Below, piece after piece: positions 15,076 through 21,738 of a stretch of DNA of 24,488 nucleotides. The position numbers and the translations under genes are program-made. The notes under the pieces were generated by a model. That model was not told the origin of the DNA, did no database searches, and saw only the letters and a list, made by a program, of their open reading frames with translations. Numbering within the stretch: the stretch's first letter is position 1; each line of letters starts with the position of its first letter. The DNA is taken from assembly GCA_046538375.1 (NCBI GenBank), contig JBKHJA010000026.1, forward strand, positions 1-24,488, read 5' to 3'. The stretch comes from JBKHJA01 sp046538375. Its GTDB lineage: Bacteria; Acidobacteriota; Aminicenantia; Aminicenantales; Aminicenantaceae.

Positions 15076-16551
15076 TCAACTGTACTCTTTTATTTCCGGA
15101 AGCCGGGAAATCTGGTTGTTTCTGGCATCAGCGAGCATAATTTCTGTAAGTTCGTCCCTGATATCATCCGGAAGAAGCGAAGGCGGGTTTTCACCCAAGA
15201 GTTTATCCACTTCCTCTGAGGCCCTGTCCACTATGGATTTTCTGCCCTGGGATACCCAATAGTCGTAGTTATCCCTGTCGATTACTCTGGGGAATGTGTG
15301 CTCTTTCCTGTACCACTTCCGGGTGTGGGGCATAGATAGAAACTGAGTATCGGCCGTAAATTTCTCAAATAAATGGAGAGCTATGGGATCATCCCGTTGA
15401 GAAACGCCATCCACGAGTCTGTAAACCATCTGGCAGATCTGGTCATCGATGAGCAGCTTTTCCAGACTCTGGCACCGGACAAAATCTAACATTCCCGGTC
15501 CAGAGACAATATTCACACCGGAGAGGGCGGCCAGCACAGCTCCCAATCCCGTCTCCAGGCCTGATTGATTGTCTATGATCTTGGAATCGCTGAGTCCCAT
15601 GTAAGCATGCGAGGGAAGATTCAGGAATTTGGCGATCTGGACATAACTCGAATCAAGCATCATGGTCTCTACGGCTCCCATGGGGATGGTGCCCTTTCTC
15701 ATGTCAAAACTGGCCGGGCAGCCGCCGAAAATGACCGGCGCACCTTTTCTGGCCAACTGGCACAACACCAGGCCGGCCAAGGTTTCCACCACATGCTGCA
15801 CCAGAGTCCCGGTGATGGTCACAGGAGAGGTGGCCCCTGTCAAACCCATGGATATGATTTGAGAAGGAATTCCAGAGCGGGCACTGTCTATCAAGCTCTG
15901 GGCCGTCAGGTTGCTCCACTTTAAAGGAGGAGAAGGGCAGGCAGCAAACACAGCCAAAGGTTTTCGGGCAAGATCCTTCCCGCTTCCTCTGATGGCTGCC
16001 AGCATATCATGCATGGGCTTGAATCCCTGAACCCGAAACAAGCCTGTGTCCACAGGTTTTGAGCAGAACTGAAGTCCAAGGAATAAGCGGTAGCTGTCAG
16101 AGATGATGTCAGGAACATCGCTGCTGATAACAGCAGTGCTCTGGAGATGGATATTCTCCATCAAATCTGTCAACCTGGCGAATTGAATGAGGTCCTGGGT
16201 ATCTGGCTTCCGCTGCTGGTTCGTCTTTCTGTCCAGAACCACCACTGCTGTTGATCCCGGGGAGAAATGCACCTCATCTTCTCCGATCAAGAATTCTTTC
16301 TCGCCCGACCTGTCGTACAGTTTTATGACAGAAGGGGCTGAGGATAGAGAATCCTCCACCAATTCCGGTGTGATGTGAACCCTCTGGGTGGATTCATCGA
16401 CCTTCATACCAGCTTCCTGGAAAAGACCCAGTGCTTGTTTGTTTTCAAAAAAGACTCCCTGTCTTTCCAGGATGACCAGGGCCTCATCCATGATTTTCCG
16501 GATCAACTCCTTACTCAACAGCTCAAGTTTTGGCCTTATGGACTTGATCAT
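15076..16551 (-). CDS. MttB-family (non-pyrrolysine) methylamine/betaine methyltransferase, copy 2
   Basis: The 491-residue protein is a second, clearly divergent member of the same superfamily as the gene at 12228-13673. It shares the layout: VHFSPGSTAVVVLDRKT near residue 95, TGATSPVTITGT, KGAPVIFGGCPASFDMRKG and MGLSDSKIIDNQSGLETG in the C-terminal half. There is no internal TAG. It lies 26 bases downstream of the corrinoid protein gene and has AAGGA 6 bases before its ATG, so the two are almost certainly an operon and probable direct partners. The low similarity between the two copies suggests different substrates, or one copy adapted to another methylated compound. Confidence 0.92.
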   Translation of the reverse strand: MIKSIRPKLELLSKELIRKIMDEALVILERQGVFFENKQALGLFQEAGMKVDESTQRVHITPELVEDSLSSAPSVIKLYDRSGEKEFLIGEDEVHFSPGSTAVVVLDRKTNQQRKPDTQDLIQFARLTDLMENIHLQSTAVISSDVPDIISDSYRLFLGLQFCSKPVDTGLFRVQGFKPMHDMLAAIRGSGKDLARKPLAVFAACPSPPLKWSNLTAQSLIDSARSGIPSQIISMGLTGATSPVTITGTLVQHVVETLAGLVLCQLARKGAPVIFGGCPASFDMRKGTIPMGAVETMMLDSSYVQIAKFLNLPSHAYMGLSDSKIIDNQSGLETGLGAVLAALSGVNIVSGPGMLDFVRCQSLEKLLIDDQICQMVYRLVDGVSQRDDPIALHLFEKFTADTQFLSMPHTRKWYRKEHTFPRVIDRDNYDYWVSQGRKSIVDRASEEVDKLLGENPPSLLPDDIRDELTEIMLADARNNQISRLPEIKEYS

Positions 16552-16577
16552 GATTTATCCTTTCACCGTTTTTCTAT

Positions 16578-17228
16578 TCATTTTCCGACGAGATCCTTGG
16601 CCACCTGAACGGCTTTCAAGGCATTTTCTCCGTATCCATCCGCTCCGATATCTTCTGCCCACTTCTGGTTAACAGGAGCTCCTCCTACCAGCACTTTGAA
16701 CCGGCCTGAAAGATCCTTGTCTTTGAGCATTTCCATCAGCTTTTTTTGCCCCAGCATGGTGGTGGTCAGCAGGGCCGATAGACAGATGAAATCAGCCTCA
16801 GTTTCAGCGGCCTTTTCGATGAATTGATCAAGTTTGACATCTGCACCAAGATCGACCACTTCAAAACCATTGGCTGAAAGCATGGAAGCCACCAAGTTTT
16901 TGCCGATATCGTGGATATCACCTTCCACTGTTCCGATGATTACTTTCCCCAGTGACTGGGCTTTTATTTGGCTCTTCTCCAGTTCTGGCTGTAAAACAAC
17001 CATGGCCGCTTTCATGCATTCCGCACTGGTGATCAACTCTGGCAAAAAGTATTCACCCTTTTCCCAAAGCTCTCCCACTTTCTGGATCCCCAGGACATAA
17101 CCTTTCTGGATGACTTGATTGAGATCCATCTTGCTGTCGATGGCTTCTTCAGCCAGTCTCTCCGCCTCATCTTTATTTCCCTCGATGATGGCTTTTTGCA
17201 TTTTTGATAACAGTTTTTCAGAGTCCAT
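16578..17228 (-). CDS. Corrinoid (cobalamin-binding) methyl-carrier protein
   Basis: The 216-residue protein belongs to the MtbC/MttC-like family that shuttles a methyl group on cobalt. Residues 1-85 form the helical cap domain (...GIQKVGELWEKGEYFLPELI). Residues 93-216 are the Rossmann-like B12 domain with the base-off motif D104-x-H106-x-x-G109 (EGDIHDIGKNL), SALLTTTM at 151-158 and VGGAPV at 181-186. H106 is the expected lower cobalt ligand. It is the first gene of the cluster and should serve one or both MttB-like enzymes. AAGGAG lies 7 bases before the ATG. The leader contains an 11-bp inverted repeat. No cobalamin riboswitch is visible upstream. Confidence 0.94.
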   Translation of the reverse strand: MDSEKLLSKMQKAIIEGNKDEAERLAEEAIDSKMDLNQVIQKGYVLGIQKVGELWEKGEYFLPELITSAECMKAAMVVLQPELEKSQIKAQSLGKVIIGTVEGDIHDIGKNLVASMLSANGFEVVDLGADVKLDQFIEKAAETEADFICLSALLTTTMLGQKKLMEMLKDKDLSGRFKVLVGGAPVNQKWAEDIGADGYGENALKAVQVAKDLVGK

Positions 17229-17260
17229 TTATTTACTCCTTCTGAATAAAATAAGAGTTT

Positions 17261-17304
17261 TTCCTTGGCGCCAAGCCTTTTTTGTCAAAGAGAGCGCCAA
17301 GGAA
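17261..17304 (-). promoter_or_regulatory. Inverted repeat / candidate operator upstream of the corrinoid gene
   Basis: TTCCTTGGCGC (17261-17271) and GCGCCAAGGAA (17294-17304) form a perfect 11-bp inverted repeat with a 22-base gap. The inner arm is also part of a self-complementary 12-mer, CTTGGCGCCAAG (17264-17275), so the octamer CTTGGCGC appears three times. It begins 32 bases before the corrinoid start codon. It may be an operator for a dimeric regulator or a hairpin in the 5' leader. On the minus strand it also contains TGGCGC-N5-TTGA, a poor fit to a sigma-54 site. Confidence 0.5.
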
Positions 17305-17399
17305 TCCACTTGAGAAATCAGATTCCATAAGATTATTTTTATATTTCAGCCGGAAAATCAAGAGAAAATTTGGGATAATTGAAAAGAATTTCCTAATTT

Positions 17400-17440
17400 A
17401 GCATAATCATACAAATTTTTAGCGGAATCATACTATATCC
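17400..17440. promoter_or_regulatory. Phased direct-repeat element A (21-bp spacing)
   Basis: AGCATAATCATAC at 17400-17412 and AGCGGAATCATAC at 17421-17433 are separated by exactly 21 bp start to start (two DNA turns), with AAATTTTT between them and TATATCC after them. The same arrangement occurs at 21582-21621. It lies midway between the divergent corrinoid and M14 genes, about 90-130 bp upstream of the proposed M14 start of transcription. Likely a binding site for a regulator; which one is unknown. Confidence 0.6.
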
Positions 17441-17496
17441 GTAAAAAATATATCTAATATATTCAGAAGCACTAAAAAATTATATTTGTCCCAAAG

Positions 17497-17525
17497 TTGC
17501 CTGTTCATACCCAAAAAGAGATAAT
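17497..17525 (+). promoter_or_regulatory. Possible promoter of the M14 peptidase gene
   Basis: TTGCCT (17497-17502) and GATAAT (17520-17525) with 17 bp spacing. Matches to consensus are 4 of 6 and 5 of 6. The start of transcription would be near 17532, 45 bases before the chosen ATG. Confidence 0.45.
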
Positions 17526-17576
17526 GAGGCCCTGGCAAAGAATCACCGGTCAGCAAAAAAATAAAGGAGGATGACC

Positions 17577-20363
17577 ATGATTTCCAAAAAAACATATTTC
17601 TGCTTTGCCTTGATGACCGCTGCTATTATTTTTGCTAATGTCATCACGGCAGCGGCATCCGGCGAACCCGTGGAAAAGAAGCTCTTTCCAGGACGGACCT
17701 ACAATCCCCAAATTCCCAGTCCATCTGAGTTTCTGGGCTATGAGGTGGGCGGCTACCATACAACCTACGCACCCATGGTCTTTTATTTTAGAGAGCTGGC
17801 TGAGAAATCTGAGCGGATTGTGTTCGGGACTTACGGACAATCTTATGAAAAGAGGCCGCTTTACTATGCGGTGATAAGTTCTGAGAACAATATCAGACGG
17901 CTGAATGATATCAAGGCCAGCCTGTCCCGTCTGGCAAATCCCCATCAAATTCAAGACAAAGCCCAGGAAGAAAGGATCTTGGAAACCACACCGGCCGTGG
18001 TGTTTTTAATCTATGGAGATGACGGCAATGAGACAGCAGCCTTTGAGAGCGCCCTCCATACCGCCTATCAACTGGTGGCTGCCACAGATCAGAAGACCAC
18101 ACAGATGCTGGAAGAGTTAGTGGTCATCATCACACCGGCTCTAAATCCTGACAGTCACGAACGATTTGTCGCCTGGTACAACGCCAATCAGGTAGGGCCG
18201 CAGGGAACAGCCGACCCCAACGCTTCGGAACATTTCGCTCCCTGGGGAATGGACACCAACAACAATCACTACCAGATCAACCTCAACAGAGAATCGGTAT
18301 GGAACACCCAGAGGGAAACCCAGGCCCTGGCCCATCTCTACCTGGAATGGAATCCCCAGGTATTGGTGGACCATCATGGACAGCCAGTAGAATTTATCGG
18401 CCCCTGGTATTCCGAACCCCTGAATGTGGAAATAACCAAAAACCAGCGCCAATGGCTGGTCCGTTTCGGGGAGGATATGGCGGAGATTTTCCAAAACCAC
18501 GGATTCAGATATTCTCCCTGGGAATTCGGAGTCCTTTACCCGGGCTACTGGGACGGCTTTTCTCTTCTGAACGGGGCCATAGGTTTCACCACAGAAAGCG
18601 GGGGTGGAGGATGGAAGGGACTTCAACTCCTCCTTCCCGGTGGACACACCACCCGTTTAAAGGATGGAATCATCCAGAACATGACCGCAGATCAATCTGT
18701 CCTCAGAGTCACAGCCAGAGGCCGCCGTCAGAAGCTTGAGGACTTTCTGAGTTACAAGCGCTCCGCTGTGGAGGAAGCCAAAGATCATCCTGTACAGGCC
18801 TACGTTATTCCCGCCTCCAATGATCCCCAAAGAACGGACAGCGTGGTGAATCTCATGATCCGAAACGGCATCCGCATTTTTCGCGCAAAAAAAGCCTTCA
18901 AAGTCTCCCAGGCCGCACCCTATTTCAGGGGAAAAGCGGGGCCGCGGTCCTTTGCTGCGGGAAGTTATGTGGTGCCCATGGCCCAGCCCCAGAGCCGGCT
19001 GCTCAGAGTGCTGATGGATCCCCACACCAAGATACCGAAAGATTATCTTGATGGGGTGAGAGAGACCCGAAAGCTCAAACAAACTCCCGGTTATTTGAAC
19101 CCCAGTATCTGGACCTCCATAGAATCTTTTTACGATGTCACAGCCTGGTGCCTGCCGCTCACCTTCAACATGGAGGCCTACCAGGTCCCCCAGATTCCCC
19201 GGATAGAGATGGATCCATTGAGGGACGAAATCCATACGCCGGGCCAGTTTATCAATCCTGAGGCTGCATTTTGCTATGTTTTCGACTACCGCTCGAACCG
19301 GGCCATTGCTGCTGTAAGCAGACTTCGCCAGGAGAGTATAAAGTTCCATGTGGCCTCCAGTGCGTTCCGGATCGGGGAGCACCGTTTTGGCCGGGGTGCC
19401 GTGGTGGTTTTCTTCCAGGAGAACCAGGAGATCGATCTCCGGGCCGCCATGAAAGAGATCGTACAGAACACCGGGATCTATCTCTTAGGAGTCAACCACA
19501 ACCTGGTGGATGAGGGGCCTCATCTGGGTTCTGACCAATATCTGCAGGTGGTCACCAAGCCTGTCGCTGTGGTGAAGGATGGTCCTGTTCGGCCCTCCAG
19601 TTTCGGAAGCATATGGTTTCTGTGTGAACAGGTCTACGGCGTTCCCTTTACCGCGCTGAAATTCGGCCACCTGCCCTGGGTTGACCTGAGGGAATACGGG
19701 GTTTTAATCTTTCCAGACGGCTTTTACACCGGGATCAACAAGGCCACTGAAAAAACCACAGCCAAAAAACTGCGCCGCTGGGTCATAGAGGGAGGCTCTC
19801 TTATCGGAATCAAAGGCGCCTCTGCCTGGCTCGCCAGGGAGGAAATGGGACTCACCAGCATCCGGACTCTGGGGACCTACATCGGCAAGTCCATCTACAT
19901 GACTGACGGCGGACATCCGCCTTTGCCCGTTCCGGTATCAGAAGAAATACCTTCCGGTGAAGAAGAGGCTGCAGAGCCGGAGGCGGCTTCAGTGGAGCAG
20001 CTGTCTGTCCAGAGCCAGCCCATGGTGCCCGGCGCCATCCTGCGGGCAAAAGTCTATCCCCATCATTATCTCTCTTACGGGTACGGGGAAGATGTTCCGG
20101 TGCTCATGTGGTCGAACCTTGTTTTTTCCACACCTCAACATGTGGGAGTTCCTGTCTTTTTTGCAGAAGCTGATCAAGCTCTGGTGGCCGGCTTTGCCTT
20201 TCCTGATTCTGTGGACAAGCTGGCAGGAACCCCCTACTTGATGGATGAGGTAAGGGGGCAGGGACATGTGATTCTGTATGCTGACGATCCCAACTTTCGG
20301 CTTTACTGGGATGGACTCACCCGGCTTTTCTTCAACAGCGTTTTCTTCTCCAACAGCTTCTAG
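17577..20363 (+). CDS. Secreted M14-type metallopeptidase-like protein with altered zinc motif
   Basis: The 928-residue protein has a signal peptide (1-26, ending ITAAASG). The M14 carboxypeptidase domain spans about 45-350 and a GATase1-like domain about 680-765 (GVLIFPDGFY...RRWVIEGGSLIGI). The usual HxxE zinc motif reads DGNE (D149, E152, in IYGDDGNETAAFE). The other elements remain: NLNRES, the third ligand in VDHHG (H267) and the catalytic glutamate in GFTTESGG (E340). Asp could still bind metal, or the protein may be inactive. AAAGGAGG lies 6 bases before the ATG at 17577; the ATG at 17571 abuts that site and is less likely. It probably acts on peptides in the periplasm or outside the cell. 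Confidence 0.9.
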   Translation: MISKKTYFCFALMTAAIIFANVITAAASGEPVEKKLFPGRTYNPQIPSPSEFLGYEVGGYHTTYAPMVFYFRELAEKSERIVFGTYGQSYEKRPLYYAVISSENNIRRLNDIKASLSRLANPHQIQDKAQEERILETTPAVVFLIYGDDGNETAAFESALHTAYQLVAATDQKTTQMLEELVVIITPALNPDSHERFVAWYNANQVGPQGTADPNASEHFAPWGMDTNNNHYQINLNRESVWNTQRETQALAHLYLEWNPQVLVDHHGQPVEFIGPWYSEPLNVEITKNQRQWLVRFGEDMAEIFQNHGFRYSPWEFGVLYPGYWDGFSLLNGAIGFTTESGGGGWKGLQLLLPGGHTTRLKDGIIQNMTADQSVLRVTARGRRQKLEDFLSYKRSAVEEAKDHPVQAYVIPASNDPQRTDSVVNLMIRNGIRIFRAKKAFKVSQAAPYFRGKAGPRSFAAGSYVVPMAQPQSRLLRVLMDPHTKIPKDYLDGVRETRKLKQTPGYLNPSIWTSIESFYDVTAWCLPLTFNMEAYQVPQIPRIEMDPLRDEIHTPGQFINPEAAFCYVFDYRSNRAIAAVSRLRQESIKFHVASSAFRIGEHRFGRGAVVVFFQENQEIDLRAAMKEIVQNTGIYLLGVNHNLVDEGPHLGSDQYLQVVTKPVAVVKDGPVRPSSFGSIWFLCEQVYGVPFTALKFGHLPWVDLREYGVLIFPDGFYTGINKATEKTTAKKLRRWVIEGGSLIGIKGASAWLAREEMGLTSIRTLGTYIGKSIYMTDGGHPPLPVPVSEEIPSGEEEAAEPEAASVEQLSVQSQPMVPGAILRAKVYPHHYLSYGYGEDVPVLMWSNLVFSTPQHVGVPVFFAEADQALVAGFAFPDSVDKLAGTPYLMDEVRGQGHVILYADDPNFRLYWDGLTRLFFNSVFFSNSF

Positions 20364-20386
20364 ATTTACGATTTATGGATTCACTC

Positions 20387-21340
20387 CTAGGCCGAAGTGA
20401 GAGCTTTGTACACCACCTTGGAGATCTGGATATCCTGCACAGCCACTCCTGTTAAATCCGCCACTGTGATTTGTTCATCACTGCTCCTCTGGAGGCCTTT
20501 ATTCAAAATCACCTTGCCCAGCTCAACAATCTCTTCCTCTCTCAACAGCCCCTCTTTTAAAGCATGATGAATCTCTCCGCGTACCAGACACTGTTTGATG
20601 CTGTCGGCGACCACCATGTCTGCTTTTTGAAGAATCCTGGGATCCAATTCCTGTTTTTGTGGAGTGTCAGAACCCATAGCCGTTATATGCGTTCCCTTCT
20701 GAATCTGATCAGCCGATAACAAGGGCGAGGTGGAAGGTGTGGCGGTGACCATAAGATTGCAGTGGGAGGCGATCTCTTCTGTATTCAAAGTGGTCTGAAT
20801 GTCAAAACCCAGAGGCTCCATCTCCTTTTTATACTCATCCAGCTCCTGCTGGTTCACTCCCCAAACCACAGCCTTTCTGCAGTCGATGACGGGTTTCAGG
20901 TATTCCAACTGCATTCTTCCCTGGGTCCCAGCACCGAAAATGCCTATGCAGCGGACATTTTTGGGCGCCAGATATTTGGCCGCCACCGCCCCTGCGGCCG
21001 CAGTCCTCACATGGGTGAGGTAACATTCATCGAGCAGGGCACAGGCAAGTTCTCCTGTTCCTTTTTTGAACAGCAGCATCATCCCGTCGCTGGTGTAACG
21101 GCTTGATTCCGGGCTTTCGTAGAAGCCAGAAGCAATCTTGATGACATAATAATCATCGTCGGTTATGTAGCCGTACTTGATATGAACATCTCCAGGAGGA
21201 TCCTTGAAAATGAGTTCGCCTACCGGGGGCACGACAGCTCTTCCCTCAGAGTAAGCCACGAATCCTTGTTCTATTTCCTGGACAGGAAAAAGATCTTTTA
21301 ACACCGTCTTGATCTGGCTCAGATTAAATATTTTCTCCAT
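20387..21340 (-). CDS. Ornithine cyclodeaminase / mu-crystallin family dehydrogenase
   Basis: The 317-residue NAD(P)-dependent enzyme has GIFGAGTQGRMQ at 133-144 for dinucleotide binding. It also has HVRTAAAGAVAAKYLA at 110-125 with the substrate-carboxylate-binding arginine R112, K55/K68 in the N-terminal substrate half, and the conserved aspartate D295 in ADLTGVAVQD. Family members cyclise ornithine to proline, reduce cyclic imino acids such as pyrroline-2-carboxylate, or act on alanine and related amines; the sequence alone does not decide. The ATG has AAGGAGG upstream. It converges with the M14 gene, 23 bases apart, with no hairpin between them. Its place among peptidase and betaine-type genes hints at amino- or imino-acid metabolism. 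Confidence 0.92.
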   Translation of the reverse strand: MEKIFNLSQIKTVLKDLFPVQEIEQGFVAYSEGRAVVPPVGELIFKDPPGDVHIKYGYITDDDYYVIKIASGFYESPESSRYTSDGMMLLFKKGTGELACALLDECYLTHVRTAAAGAVAAKYLAPKNVRCIGIFGAGTQGRMQLEYLKPVIDCRKAVVWGVNQQELDEYKKEMEPLGFDIQTTLNTEEIASHCNLMVTATPSTSPLLSADQIQKGTHITAMGSDTPQKQELDPRILQKADMVVADSIKQCLVRGEIHHALKEGLLREEEIVELGKVILNKGLQRSSDEQITVADLTGVAVQDIQISKVVYKALTSA

Positions 21341-21448
21341 TCTCTCTTCCTCCTTTGCATAAAGTTATTTTTTATGGTGTATCCCCGATTATGCATCTGG
21401 AAAAACGTAATGAGCATAAATCCTGATCACCCCTTTTCACGGAATTGC

Positions 21449-21482
21449 ACATGCTCACCATGAATACATGCTCACCATGAAT
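21449..21482. repeat. 17-bp perfect tandem duplication
   Basis: ACATGCTCACCATGAAT occurs twice in a row at 21449-21465 and 21466-21482. It lies in the gap between the ornithine cyclodeaminase-family gene and the TonB receptor gene, upstream of the phased element. No function is evident; it may be a slippage duplication. Confidence 0.8.
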
Positions 21483-21581
21483 CCCAGCTTTTTCCTTTTT
21501 ATTATCACTTTTGGTAAAATATCAAAAGGAATGAAGAAAAATCAAATTCACCTTAGACAATTCTACTTTCATTCAAAAAAG

Positions 21582-21621
21582 AGCATCATTATACAAAAAA
21601 ATAGCATAATCATACTATCCC
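21582..21621. promoter_or_regulatory. Phased direct-repeat element B (21-bp spacing)
   Basis: AGCATCATTATAC at 21582-21594 and AGCATAATCATAC at 21603-21615 lie exactly 21 bp apart start to start, with AAAAAAAT between and TATCCCA after. The second copy is identical to the first copy of the element at 17400. The element is about 120 bases upstream of the TonB receptor start codon, close to the distance seen for the M14 gene. Confidence 0.6.
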
Positions 21622-21654
21622 ATATATTTTCCTTTTCTATAAAATACTAAAGGT

Positions 21655-21683
21655 TTGTTTGATTGGAGAAAAAAAACTAGAGT
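21655..21683 (+). promoter_or_regulatory. Weak promoter candidate for the TonB receptor gene
   Basis: TTGTTT (21655-21660) and TAGAGT (21678-21683) are 17 bp apart; each matches about four of six consensus bases. The leader would be about 50 bases. The weak match would fit a gene that needs an activator. A TATAAA at 21638-21643 is an alternative -10 without a -35. Confidence 0.3.
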
Positions 21684-21738
21684 GGGGAATGAGGGAACAT
21701 ACACGCGTTATCCAAAAAAAATTTATTAAGGAGGGATA

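Noticed and set aside
12228..16551. Possible pyrrolysine-containing trimethylamine methyltransferases
   Set aside because: Both MttB-family frames are open over their full family-typical lengths (481 and 491 residues) without an internal TAG, so no amber codon is available for pyrrolysine.
17294..17304. Sigma-54 promoter for the corrinoid operon
   Set aside because: TGGCGC-N5-TTGA has the GG of the -24 region, but the essential GC of the -12 region is GA here, and no sigma-54 activator gene is in the window.
17229..17576. Cobalamin riboswitch upstream of the corrinoid protein gene
   Set aside because: I looked on the minus strand for the conserved B12-box and the multi-stem core and saw neither; the only clear structure is the simple 11-bp inverted repeat.
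20364..20386. Bidirectional terminator between the convergent M14 and ornithine cyclodeaminase-family genes
   Set aside because: The 23-base gap has no inverted repeat followed by a T tract on either strand.
21468..21650. Plus-strand frame of 60 codons upstream of the TonB receptor
   Set aside because: It is low complexity, rich in Ile/Lys/Phe/Ser, starts inside the 17-bp duplication and runs through the phased repeat element; it looks like chance in AT-rich DNA.
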